A stretch of 64,000 bases of DNA, taken from Agrostemma githago. Its lineage: Eukaryota > Streptophyta > Magnoliopsida > Caryophyllales > Caryophyllaceae. Location: contig OY288249.1 in NCBI GenBank assembly GCA_958450325.1, positions 60,080,166 through 60,144,165 of the forward strand. Direction: 5' to 3'. The first letter of the stretch is position 1. Every line of letters begins with the position of its first letter. Made by a program: the position numbers and the translations under genes. The notes below the pieces were generated by a model. It was not told the DNA's origin, made no database searches, and saw only the letters and a list, made by a program, of their open reading frames with translations. This document shows, piece after piece, positions 1 through 8,873 of the stretch.

Positions 1-505
1 AAAATTCTGTTGCTTGGTGAGGAAGCAATGTACCTCGGCTGAAATGGGGCTGCTTGGCCGAGTTATTTGATGCTCCGTCGAGTGCTTGATTTGGTATTCG
101 GATAGGATTCCTACTTGGGATCGAATTCTATCCTTAAACGGATTTGTTTAATATTTTGCGAGGCTGATTTTTTGTAGTATTCAAGTCCAAACCGGACGTG
201 TGAGGTGTCACGGCTGGTCCGTGTGTCTCGGGAAATATCTTTGACCGGGTTTTGACTCGGTCGCTAAAAGACGGTTTTGCCCCTGGTGTCGGACTCGACC
301 CAAATTAGTCTCATTTGACTCAAAATGACCCACTGGGCCTGGTTTTGAGGTTGTTTTTGTGAGATTTATACTCCGTAGTAAGCCCAAGCCAAATTCCATT
401 GATTTCGAGCCCATTTTCGAGTACATTAAAGCACGTTTGCGTCCGATCATCATCGAGTGTTTTTCGGAAACTGCTATAGACACCTGGCAGTCAAAATGTG
501 GGTGT
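1..505 (-). repeat. LTR of a Tat-like Ty3/gypsy element, promoter-side (U3) part, cut by the window edge
   Basis: The plus strand ends at 496-505 with GGTGTCTACA, so read on the minus strand the LTR starts TGTAGACACC. The same end and the following few hundred bases occur in the solo LTRs ending at 22542 and starting at 23980. Shared landmarks include the CCGGGTTTTGAC and GGTCGCTAAAAGA stretches near 245-270 and the CATCATCGAGTGTTTTT stretch near 448-464. It resembles those solo LTRs more closely than the LTR at 8874-11022, so it probably belongs to a separate insertion. No primer-binding site or polypurine tract abuts position 506. Whether it is a solo LTR cannot be told, because its other end lies outside the window. 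Confidence 0.8.
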
Positions 506-1357
506 CTACACTATCTCATGTCACCCGGCGGTTAGCTTGGTATCGCCTCGTGGTAATGTTCTAATTTTGGTTCTAAGATTTGTTTTGCGGTTTGTTGTTT
601 CCTTGCCCTCTGACCAACCAATCTGTTGTTTTCTCAGCTGGCCGATCCGGCTGATGAAATCCAGCCCCCAGATTTTCCCCTGACGCTGCTTGGGGTGGAT
701 GCGGCAGGGATACCTTTCACCGAGCCTCTCCCCCCGTGTTCTGCTGAGGAGATGGACGCCGGGATAGAGTGGCGTGATCGGGTATACCGGGTAAGTTTTG
801 GCTTTCATTTTGGGTTTGTGTCTTAAGAGTTAGGATTGGTTTGTCTAACTTCCGTGGTTTCACCTTTCAGGTTTCATCAGCTTGCCATCAGCGGTTGTGG
901 CAGGCCGCCAACCGCTTTCGGGCCTATGCCTCGAGGGTTCCCCGTGACACTTTGGGACCTCGATCGATCTGTGACACTTTAAGTGTATTTGTAGGATGTC
1001 TCGGATATGGTGGGGCAGCTGGAGACTCGGGTGACCGAGCTCGAGGCGGAGGCGGCTGAGGCGCGACAGCTCCTGCAATCTCGGGCCGACGAGATTGCCT
1101 TTCTAAAGGAACAGCTAGCTCGGTCTCAGGGTGAGACCTCCGCGCAGGGCGAAGCCAGACATCGGATCGAAAAGGAGGCTGAGGCTACGGGTGCTAACGA
1201 GGAGATCGGAGGAGTCCCCGAGACGGCTACCTTAGACATGCTGTCGGGGATGGATGGTAGTGAGTCTCCTCTTATAGACTTGAAGGATCTAGGTTTAGAT
1301 GACAACCTTTGCGAGGTTGTGATAGCCATTGGCGCGGCTTCTAGGGGTCCTTCCTAG
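506..1357 (+). pseudogene. 3' exons of an antisense gene in the Tat-like element, coiled-coil C-terminus
   Basis: Three exon-like blocks lie in a row on the plus strand. The first is about 637-790, after a CTCAG acceptor, and is rich in Pro and acidic residues. A clean GTAAGT...TTTCAG intron of 80 bp follows at 791-870. The second block starts at 871 in phase and contains HQRLWQAANRFRAYASRVPR. A third block, about 993-1357, contains a heptad-like stretch (QLETRVTELEAEAAEARQLL) and an acidic tail ending in a stop at 1357. The frame changes between blocks two and three, perhaps by another intron ending in TTGTAG at 985-990. The upstream half is absent and LTR sequence starts at 505. The layout resembles the coiled-coil ends of plant mobile-domain or transposase_28-like proteins of Tat elements, but I do not recognise the protein with certainty. 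Confidence 0.5.
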
Positions 1358-2309
1358 CCTCGATTTGTGTATGAATTTGTATATGTTGTATATTTGTTTT
1401 TAAATTTTAGTACTTGAATTAGCTGGATTAGTCTTTTGTTTTTGTTTGGCGAATTGTTTACCTAGATTGACAAGTAATCACTTTTGCGTTTATTCATTTG
1501 CGATCTGACCTGGTTTGGGGTGCGTTGACGTTGTACAGAAGTATGAAAACAGTTCCTTTTGGATGTTTTGAAATGCGTTAATTTGAGCCGGGAATCAGAT
1601 CAGATAGTACGTCGATTAAAATGTTTTGACTCGAGATGGACGAGATGTAAAATGTTAACATAAAACATTAACGTGTTCTGACCGAGTATATTAGGAGATG
1701 AGTTTAGTTGCTTTGACATTAAGAACGAAATCGAAGTTTAAAATTCGGGCAACTTTTGAAAAAAAAATTAGACCACTTTTCGCATACTCATAATATTGCC
1801 TTGTTAGGCTACAGACGCGACTTGACGATGACTGCCAATAGGCTACAACACGCCTAGGTGAGGTAGCTTATCCCCCTAAAAAAATAAAAAAAATAAAAAC
1901 GCCTAAGTGTGGAACGTTCGACGGGTGAACTTGCATTTCTGTGGTCCCTGGATGGGTGCTTCAGTTTACGGAGCGGGTTTTAACGGCTTCGGGAGGTCGT
2001 TCCCGATATCCGGGGTGTCATGTGGTAGCCATGGTTATGATGCGGGATCGGTGTTTCTACCTTTGGGGTTGCTCTAGATGTTGCCTGGCTAGATATGGGC
2101 GCTTGGGCTGAGGCTCTCGGTTCCAGGGTCGCCTGGGCTCGAGCGGCCGGATATTCGGGCGCCTAGGCCAAGGCGGTTCGGGTCCAGGTTATGGAAATTT
2201 TTGTTGTTTCCTAATTCTTTTGGGATTAGGGCTATATATACGGGTTGTGGGTGCTTGTTTTAGACATACTAGGATATCCATAGAGTCTAGCACGTCTATA
2301 TTTAGCGTC
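1358..2309. other. Non-coding spacer inside the Tat-like element
   Basis: No reading frame with family features was seen on either strand. The stretch holds T-rich sequence after the stop at 1357, an A-rich run near 1877-1900, and a GC-rich patch at about 2095-2190 with repeated GGCGCCTAGG/CGCCTGGG-like words. Similar words occur in the LTR near 10530-10590. It could contain the promoter of the plus-strand gene that starts at 2310. Confidence 0.5.
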
Positions 2310-3798
2310 ATGTCGGGTTTTGGGAATACCCTTACCGAGTGGGCTAGCTCTTTTAAGAAATGTGACCCCGAGATTTGTTCAAATGATGGTTTGTCAGTGG
2401 TTGTCGCGCTAAGTCGAGTCAAGATACAGGATGACTTCTTATTAGCATGCTCTAAGGTTTGGGACTCAAAGGGCCATGTTTTTGCTTTTCCCGGGGGTAA
2501 AATTTGTCCTTTGCCCGAGGAGATAGATGCTATAGGTGGGTGCAGCTCGGTTCGATCTTGTGTGCCTTACGGGGATGACGCTTACGTGGAGCGGTTTTAC
2601 CATTTTTTTGGATCTTTCGTCATTGGAGGAGGCCAAAGGTTATTTTGGTAGGGATGACATTAACTTAGAGTTGCTTTCTAAGACGTTTTCACAGGTTGGT
2701 TCTCATCATGTTTCGGCCTTAGCATGTAGACGCGCTTTTAATGTTGCGATGGCTTGTTACCATCTTTTTGAGGATGCGAGGGCGCGTGAAGGCTGGGGTA
2801 ACCCTCGAGTTTTGGATGTGGTGATGGGGATGGAACACGAACGATCACCTTCTTTGCTTATTTTGGGCGAGCTTATTCTAGGTCTTAATGCTCGTGCTCG
2901 ACTCCACGATGCATCTTTCCGAGGTTCCAGGATCATTTTACAGGTGTTTTTTTTCGCTATGTTTCTGTAGCTTGGTTTTCTTTGTTTTGTGGTTGCTTTG
3001 GCTTGGAGGTGTGATGTTTTGTCGTGTTTTGTACAGGTTTGGTTGCAAGAACAGCTTGGTTTAGACGACCCTCCCCGATGCATCAAAGGTTATAACTATA
3101 AGGGTTTCACGGATCGGAAGAAGGCGCAGGTGTGGGGCAAGGGTCACAAGGAAAAGGACTGGCTTTCCTATTTGGCCAAAGGGGATGTGGACATTCGGTG
3201 GTCCATCCCATGGTGGAATATTAGTGGGCGTGTCGGGTTTTCATTTTCGTCTTAGACCTGGGCTTTGCTAACACTATCCATGAGGGATCAGGTTTATGTT
3301 TACCCGGGTATGTTGTCAAGTCAAAAGGGTGTTAGACCTTCCATTCCCAATGATGCTAAGGTTATTTCCAGTTCTGACCCATGGAGCGAGGATTTGTTTA
3401 GGAAATTTAGGATGTCTTGGGAGCAGAGGTTCTTGCGTCCCGTTGTTCTACCGACCGACAATGCTTCCGTCCGGCGGAGGGTTTGTGAACACCCATCAGG
3501 ACAGAGCAACTTAATAGTTAGGAAGACAGCACTACTAAGAGGTGAGGAGGTTACTCAAAGGACTGCCACTAAGTGCCTGACCAAAGACAGCATTACCGAT
3601 CCTAGTTCCGCCAGTTCATCTAAGCGGGCCAAGACTAACGAGACCCATATCAAAAACGTGGAAGAGGAAGGAAAGTGGGATTGGCTGGGCTCGCCTTTGG
3701 CTAGGACGGTAGAAGCTTGTATTCAGAGGCTACTCGAAGATGAAAAACACAAACGGGCTCACCCGAATGACAAGGGGAAGAAAAAGTTGGACCGGTAG
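2310..3798 (+). pseudogene. Plant-mobile-domain/transposase_28-like antisense gene of the Tat-like element, frameshifted
   Basis: The first ATG is at 2310. The N-terminal part carries GHVFAFPGGKICPLPEEIDA, the kind of segment that opens the plant mobile domain of Tat antisense ORFs. A frameshift lies between about 2545 and 2610, after which reading continues through LLSKTFSQVGSHHVSALACR and a long helical stretch. A GT-AG intron of 93 bp (2944-3036) follows; both exon ends are in phase 0. Exon two begins VWLQEQLGLDDPPRC and is interrupted by a stop at 3253-3255, then continues to a basic, Lys-rich tail ending at 3798. Because the element's genomic RNA comes from the other strand, the gene needs its own promoter. 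The family's role is unknown; cellular PMD proteins act in the nucleus in gene expression and silencing. Assignment rests on motif recognition only. Confidence 0.6.
2944..3036 (+). other. GT-AG intron of the antisense PMD-like gene
   Basis: The donor follows ATTTTACAG at 2943 and the acceptor is TTTTGTACAG ending at 3036. The intron is T-rich and 93 bp long, like a short plant intron. Removing it keeps the phase and joins a helical segment to the VWLQEQLGL segment, which is the expected order for this family. Confidence 0.6.
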
Positions 3799-4000
3799 AG
3801 CCCAGCCGTTTGTATTATGTATTATTAGTTGATATTATGTGGCGTATTAGTACTAGTTTTTGTGGAGTTTGGACACGTTGTTGATTTCCGGGATGTCCGG
3901 GTTTCAATGCTTGATGTAAATGCCTCGACAAAGGCTCGATTTAACCGAATTTTGTTATTAATGAGAAGCACGTATATCTTTTTTCATTTTTTTTGTGGTG
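3799..4000. other. Spacer between antisense gene end and tandem repeat
   Basis: This is T-rich sequence downstream of the stop at 3798. Open frames here look like low-complexity Phe/Val/Leu translation and have no family features. It probably contains the 3' untranslated region of the antisense gene. Confidence 0.4.
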
Positions 4001-4258
4001 GCTCGCAACTCGATTCTTCATCTTGCCCGGGGCGCCCTTTCGGGTTTTCACCCCGTCCTCGGCTCACCGTTTTTTTTCTTTTTTTTTCGCTTTTTTTTTA
4101 CGACTCGCAACTCGTTTCTTTATTTTGCCCAGGGCGCACTTTCGGGTTTTCATCCCGTCCTCGGCTCGTCATTTTTTTTTACGAAGGCTTGCAATTCGTT
4201 TCTTCATTTTGCCCGGGGCGCCCTTTCGGGTTTCCACCCCGTTCTCGGCTCGTCGTTT
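4001..4258 (+). repeat. Three tandem copies of an 84-102 bp unit inside the Tat-like element
   Basis: Copies start at 4001, 4103 and 4187. Each begins like GCTCGCAACTCG, passes through TTGCCCGGGGCGCCCTTTCG and ends near CCCGTCCTCGGCTC, followed by a T-rich run (TTTTTTTTCTTTTTTTTTCG after copy one). Spacing is 102 and then 84 bp, the difference being mostly in the T-run. Retand of Silene is known for a tandem repeat in its 3' non-coding part, and this array sits in the matching place between integrase and the 3' end. The T-runs are purine runs on the element's sense strand. Confidence 0.75.
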
Positions 4259-4384
4259 GTGCTTTGTCATTTTAAATTACTCGTTGGCCGGGACGTGGAA
4301 GGAGTCCCGGTTTGTACATGAATCGATTAACCGATTTTTCTTTTTTTTTCTCTTTTTTTGTTTGTTTTGGTTGTACCCGGAGAA

Positions 4385-4440
4385 GGGTTGCCTACGTATC
4401 CGCTTTTAGGCGGAATCAAATCATGTTCGTAGTTCTTACG
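4385..4440. other. Conserved-looking TGCCTACGTATCC block downstream of integrase
   Basis: The plus strand reads GGTTGCCTACGTATCCGC, then GGCGGAATCAAATCATGTTC and GTAGTTC. I associate this kind of block (CTACGTATCC, a short hairpin, GGAATCA, CGTAGTT) with the non-coding part of Tat-like elements between pol and the 3' LTR. Its function is unknown to me. The TCCGC...GGCGGA halves can form a small hairpin. Confidence 0.35.
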
Positions 4441-4572
4441 AAAAGTGTGAGTGATTTTGCTTTAGACTCGTTTATGCCATTTATCTATGCGAATTTGGAT
4501 TTATTTATTTTTGTTGTTTTTTTTTTGCTTCCCCCTAAGTCGGAGGTCGGGACGTGATTTTCAGGGTGTTTA

Positions 4573-5640
4573 CGGGTAATATCGTTTGAGCTGATCCATG
4601 TTGGTTGGAGTTGAGAACTCTTGACCGTCTAGGTCGGTGAGGATCACGGCGCCCCCCGAGAGTATTTTCCTAACGAGGTATAGGCCCGACCAATTTGGTT
4701 TGAATTTCCCTCTAGGGTCAAGGGAAGGGGTGCTGTAATGGACTTAATTACTAAATCTCCCTCGTGTATGTTTCGGGATTTCACTCGTTTGTTAAAGGCT
4801 CGTTGGATTCGTTGTTGGTAAGCTTGTATGTTGGATCGGGCATGTATCCTACGTTCGTCTAGGAGTACTAGCTCGTCGTATCGTTTTTGGTTCCATTCTT
4901 CCTTGGGGATACCACTCTCGGCTAATATTCTTAGTGACGGTATTTCTAGGTCAATTGGTGGGACGGCTTTGGAGCCGTAGGTTAGGTAATATGGTGTGGC
5001 TCCAGTGGGTGTTCGATACGATGTTCGGTACCCCCATAAGGCGAAGGGGATTTTGTTTGGTCAATCCCTGTAGTTGTCTATCATTTTTTTAAGGATTGTG
5101 GTGATGGTTTTTGTTGGCTGCTTCTACGGCCTCGTTTGTTTGCGGTCTATATGGTGAGGATTTGTGTCTTTAGATTTTGTATTTGTCTAGGAGCTTTTGG
5201 GTGTCGGCCTTGAAGTGAGCCCCCTGGTCACTGATGATTTCATGGTGTATACCGTAGCGGCAGATGATGTTTTGTAAGAATTTGACTACTTGTTTTGAGG
5301 TTGGTACGGTGTAATAGGCAGCCTCTACCCATTTGGTGAAATAATCAATGGCCACTAATATAAAGCAGTGCCCGCCGGTCCCGGATGGGTGTACTTTTCA
5401 TATGATGTCTATCCCTCAAGTAGAGAAAGGCTAGGGTGTGGCTATAGTGTGTAGAGGATAAGGAGGTAGGTGTTGGATGTTGGCAAATATTTGGCAATTG
5501 TGGCAGTGGCGAACGTGACGTCGACAGTCTGTCTCTAAGGTAATCCAGTAATAGCCCAGTCTCATTATTTTTCGGGCTAGTAGGTGTGCACTCATGTGGG
5601 GTCCGCACTCTCCGTCATGTACCTCTTCCACGACTCTCTC
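4573..5640 (-). pseudogene. Integrase of the Tat-like element, broken
   Basis: Minus-strand reading starts near 5640 with a zinc-binding module (HDGECGPH, about 30 residues on HVRHCHNC, giving the His-His-Cys-Cys pattern). The core follows: GIDI with the first Asp, VAIDYFTKWVEAAYYTV near 5355-5300, and IISDQGAHF with the second Asp near 5235. The third acidic residue is in PQTNEAVEAANKN near 5130. The C-terminal part ends FKPNWSGLYLVRKI...GGAV...LKRYYP at about 4573, a typical end for gypsy integrases. Stops and frame changes separate the pieces (5170, around 5400 and 5430), so the enzyme cannot be made. In a working element it inserts the cDNA into the host genome. Confidence 0.8.
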
Positions 5641-5859
5641 GGATTGGTTTTTGTTTATGCATCTAAGGAGGACTCCTTGTGAGGTTCGTTTGTATAGTAG
5701 CCCTTGATTTAGGACGTAATGTGTGGCTTGTATTCGTAGGGCTCTTTTGTTCTTGGTGTTAGTGTTGGGTGGATATGACCCGTGGGTTTTTAAGTCTAGG
5801 ATTACTTTGTACCAAGGTTCTTCAGGGGTATCGTCGGTTTCGAGGTTATGGATGTAGGC
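5641..5859 (-). pseudogene. Linker between RNase H and integrase of the Tat-like element
   Basis: This is the expected connection between RNase H and the integrase zinc module, still in pol on the minus strand. Short fragments are readable, but no motif is firm. Confidence 0.4.
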
Positions 5860-6196
5860 TGGTTATTCGCTTCTCTCTACGCAGATAGGCATGGAGAAAA
5901 GGTGATCAGGCATGTTTATTAGTGAGGCTAGTTTGGACAACGCATCGGCGAATTGGTTTTCCTCACAGGGTATGTGTATGAAGTCAATTTCGGTAAATTC
6001 CCGGGACATTGTTTCCACTTTGGTTTGGTATGGGGTTAGGCTTTCGCTATAAACTTTCCAGGTACCCGTAGCTTGGTTGAACACTAAGGATGAATCTCCA
6101 TGTACTCTAAGGTTTTTGACTCCTAGAGATATGGCTGCTTTTAGACCTATTAGGCAGGCTTCGCATTCGGCTGCGTTGTTGGTAAGTCTGGTTGGG
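5860..6196 (-). pseudogene. RNase H domain of the Tat-like polyprotein
   Basis: The frame stays open from about 6196 to the stop near 5863. It begins TNNAAECEACLIGLKAA, with the conserved Glu, continues HGDSSLVFNQ with a catalytic Asp, and ends HIPCEENQFADALSKLA with the last catalytic Asp. The position directly before integrase (minus strand) fits Ty3/gypsy order. No reverse transcriptase precedes it. The domain would degrade the RNA strand during reverse transcription; here it is a remnant without its polyprotein. Confidence 0.8.
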
Positions 6197-6608
6197 TGAC
6201 GGTTTGTTCGTTTGCAAACTTATTGTTGTTTGGTCAGTGGTTGGTTGAACCTAAGGTTGTTATTCCCGATTTCCTTTTTAGGGTGAAGTTGATTGGGCTG
6301 TTCGTGGCAGCCCTTGCGTTTTATTCAGTTGTTGTCGATAATTGGCATAAAGTCGAGCCTTTTTAAGCGTTAAAGTAAACTGTTGAAAGAAGTTAAGCGA
6401 TTGTCGAGGCATGTTTGTAAAAAAGAAGAAGTTGTTTTATTGATAATAGTAAACGGGCTAGAAGCCCATGATTTTGGTTTTGAGGGGAAGATGGAGGACA
6501 TGTTCCCTCGCACTTCCCTGACTCGATAGAAAAAAAAAACGTTATTATTATTAGTATTAAGCCTAAGCCCTAAGATGAACTAGACTTCGACTCGGACCAG
6601 CCACGCCT
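6197..6608 (-). other. Deletion scar region between gag remnant and RNase H
   Basis: A complete element would have over 1.5 kb of protease and reverse transcriptase here. Only about 400 bp remain, and no DTG or FADD/YVDD motif was found on either strand. The short A-run at 6530-6540 and the sequence around 6230-6420 have no recognisable coding content. Confidence 0.5.
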
Positions 6609-7214
6609 CTAAGCGTCGAGGCTTCCCCCAGGGAATAACACCTTGATGGTGTCGCTGGTCTTCACTATCACAGACGCGGTTGTATCGCCGCCAGCCTTGT
6701 CGTCAACGGGCTGTGGTGTCTGCTTCTTTATTAGAGGGAAGGTTCCGGCATCTACCAGGTCTTGGATGTCGTGCTTGAGGCGATCAAAGTCATCCGTTTT
6801 GTGTCCCCTACCCTGATGGTACAAGCAATAGGCACTAGAATCCCAATCTGCCCCCCGGGCTTCACGGGGTGGATCCGGGGTAGGGACGAGCTGGGATAAT
6901 TGCCAGTCATCATTGGCAATACTAAGGGCCTCGGCATAGGTCATGCCCAGGTCGGTAAGGCTTCTAAAGGAGCATCCTCCAAGGGCTGGGACAAACCTAG
7001 CTGGCCCTAGTCTCATCTTGCCCTTAGGGATAAAAGGCTTCTCATACACCTCCTTCCTAGGGAGGTCCCGCGTCCCATTGGCGGCGCCCTCAAGCTTGCC
7101 AAGCTGGAGCAAGATGTTGTCATGGGCAGTGGTTATTTGGGCCATGTTATTCTGAAGTTCCCTAACAAGCCCCAGCATTATGTTGAGTGGTTCGGTGTCG
7201 TCGTTGGAGGACAT
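6609..7214 (-). pseudogene. Gag remnant of the Tat-like element (201 residues)
   Basis: The reading frame starts with an ATG at 7214 (MSSNDDTEPLNIMLGLVREL) and stops at 6609. The N-terminus is a helical stretch. The C-terminal part contains YCLYHQGRGHKTDDFDRLKH followed by a helix, which matches the Cys-His module at the end of Tat gag; the usual second Cys (TDDC) is Phe here. The large central gag domain is missing, so the 201 residues look like two ends joined by a deletion. Gag would form the particle that packages the RNA. The frame itself is open, so a short protein could be made. Confidence 0.65.
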
Positions 7215-8852
7215 TTCTAGATCTGCGAAACAGGACTGAAGGTGAGGTTGAATCCACCAGAGGATTTAAGGACTCGAGGAATGCTCGTAACTGAGTGACG
7301 CGGAAATGAGACCCGAGACCTATGTGTGGTCATTGGCTTAGGGACTCAAGTGCTTTAGACTCTAAGTGCCTTCGGCGAAACGCCTAATGAACCTTTAAGT
7401 CTCTACAACGAGACGATTTGACACAAACCTCGGTGGTGAGGTTTAAAGAGGACTTCTCGAAATGAGACGACACAAAATGTAATACCTCGAGTAGAGGCGA
7501 TCCTAGTAACTAACATAGACAATTAAACAAACGGTTGTACGACGTAAGAGGTTGATCGCGATCCCGGCTCAGGAACAAAGAATATTGATATATGCTTCTT
7601 CCGAAAACGACCAGTTTTGCAAAACTTTTGAAATGGATGGTTTGTAGAAATAGTGTAACGATGGCGGGTCGATATCGTCGTGACGTGGAAGTGCGTCGCT
7701 ATGTGTATGCGTTGGGAATCCGGCGATGACAAAATGTAAATGTTTTTTTTTAAAGGAGCACAGTTCTTTGGGGAACCGATTTTGAAAATGATTACGTGAT
7801 GCTTTTATCGAAACTACTATTAGTTAGCTAGTTTGATACTTGTGGTGTACGTGATGCTCGTGGTAGAGCATGAAGTCTAATGACAGTGTTCTTAAAAGTG
7901 TGACCGAATCCTTAGTGAGGGATTTAGGTGGTGAATAGTGTTTTAGAACACTTTCGTTGCTTCTTTAGAAGAACTCTCAAAACTAGTAACCCACGTTCGT
8001 TGGTTGCGTTAACTAGCATTTAACGGTAGGAGGGTGCATTGTAAAAAAATGTTTTGAAAGTGTGACCGTTTTTCGAGTTCCTTGACTTCATTAATTGAAG
8101 TTTTGGTCGTCTTGTCGGTTTGCGTGTAAAAAAAATATTTATTTTTTGAAATGAAATGTAACCGTTTGGTGCACCTTGATTCCATTGATCGGGAGTCTCG
8201 GCGGTATTAACGATATTCGTTGTTGACGGGTTTCAATTTGGCCAAGGTGATGGCATTGAAAATATATTTTTTTAAGGTGGTGATTGTAAAATTTGCCATG
8301 ATGACGACATCTAAAAATGTTTTTTTTCCCTTTTAGAAAATCATGACTTGACCTAAGTATCGGTGCTTAAAAGGTCGTTTTGAAAAGATGAGGTATTTTT
8401 CGAAAACGAAATTGGGTGCGGTTGAATATGTTGGCGTGGTTGAGTCCAGATTTTTTAGTGTTTTATTTGGGTTATTTGCAAACACGCTACACATAACTAG
8501 GAATGCGTACACTCATGCAGGATGCAGACACGGGTAGGTTAGGGTAGGTTACCGCCCACGAATAGTCCTTACTTAGGCATTGACAGATCATCTAGGGAGA
8601 CGAGTGTCATGCCGTCCGTTCGGAGCTATCCGCTTATTAATCCCGTGGGTTACGCGTTAGGCGGCCGGAGCGTCAACCGAGGATCTCTCCGCGTGTCCCT
8701 AAAGATCTTATCGCGAAGAGGTCGATTGGTCCTGATATCGGTTAGGGTGGGCTTTTTAGGGCCAAAATCTGTAGTGACCACAACTAGGAACTAAGAAATA
8801 AGCTTCACCGACCTCGTTCAAGTTACACCACCACTGGAAACTTGTTTCCAAA
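7215..8852 (-). other. 5' leader of the Tat-like element
   Basis: The 1.6 kb between the primer-binding site and the gag ATG hold no supported reading frame on the minus strand. Long leaders of this kind are common in Tat/Ogre elements. A few short A/T runs (7741-7751, 8120-8145) and a repeated GGTTAGGGTAGGTTA word near 8536-8550 are visible. Confidence 0.5.
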
Positions 8853-8870
8853 TCCCCAGCGGAGTCGCCA
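8853..8870 (-). promoter_or_regulatory. Primer-binding site of the Tat-like element
   Basis: On the minus strand the sequence three bases after the LTR end is TGGCGACTCCGCTGGGGA. It starts with TGG, the complement of the CCA end of a tRNA, and lies exactly where minus-strand DNA synthesis should start. Tat/Ogre elements often use tRNA-Arg, but I cannot confirm the tRNA here. Confidence 0.75.
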
Positions 8871-8873
8871 AAC

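Noticed and set aside
2220..2309. Upstream extension of the antisense PMD frame starting near 2220
   Set aside because: The ATG at 2310 (MSGFGNTL) is a better start; the upstream part has no family similarity and starts in non-ATG context.
3829..4557. Phe-rich plus-strand frames with repeated phrases
   Set aside because: They are translations of the T-runs and the tandem repeat at 4001-4258.
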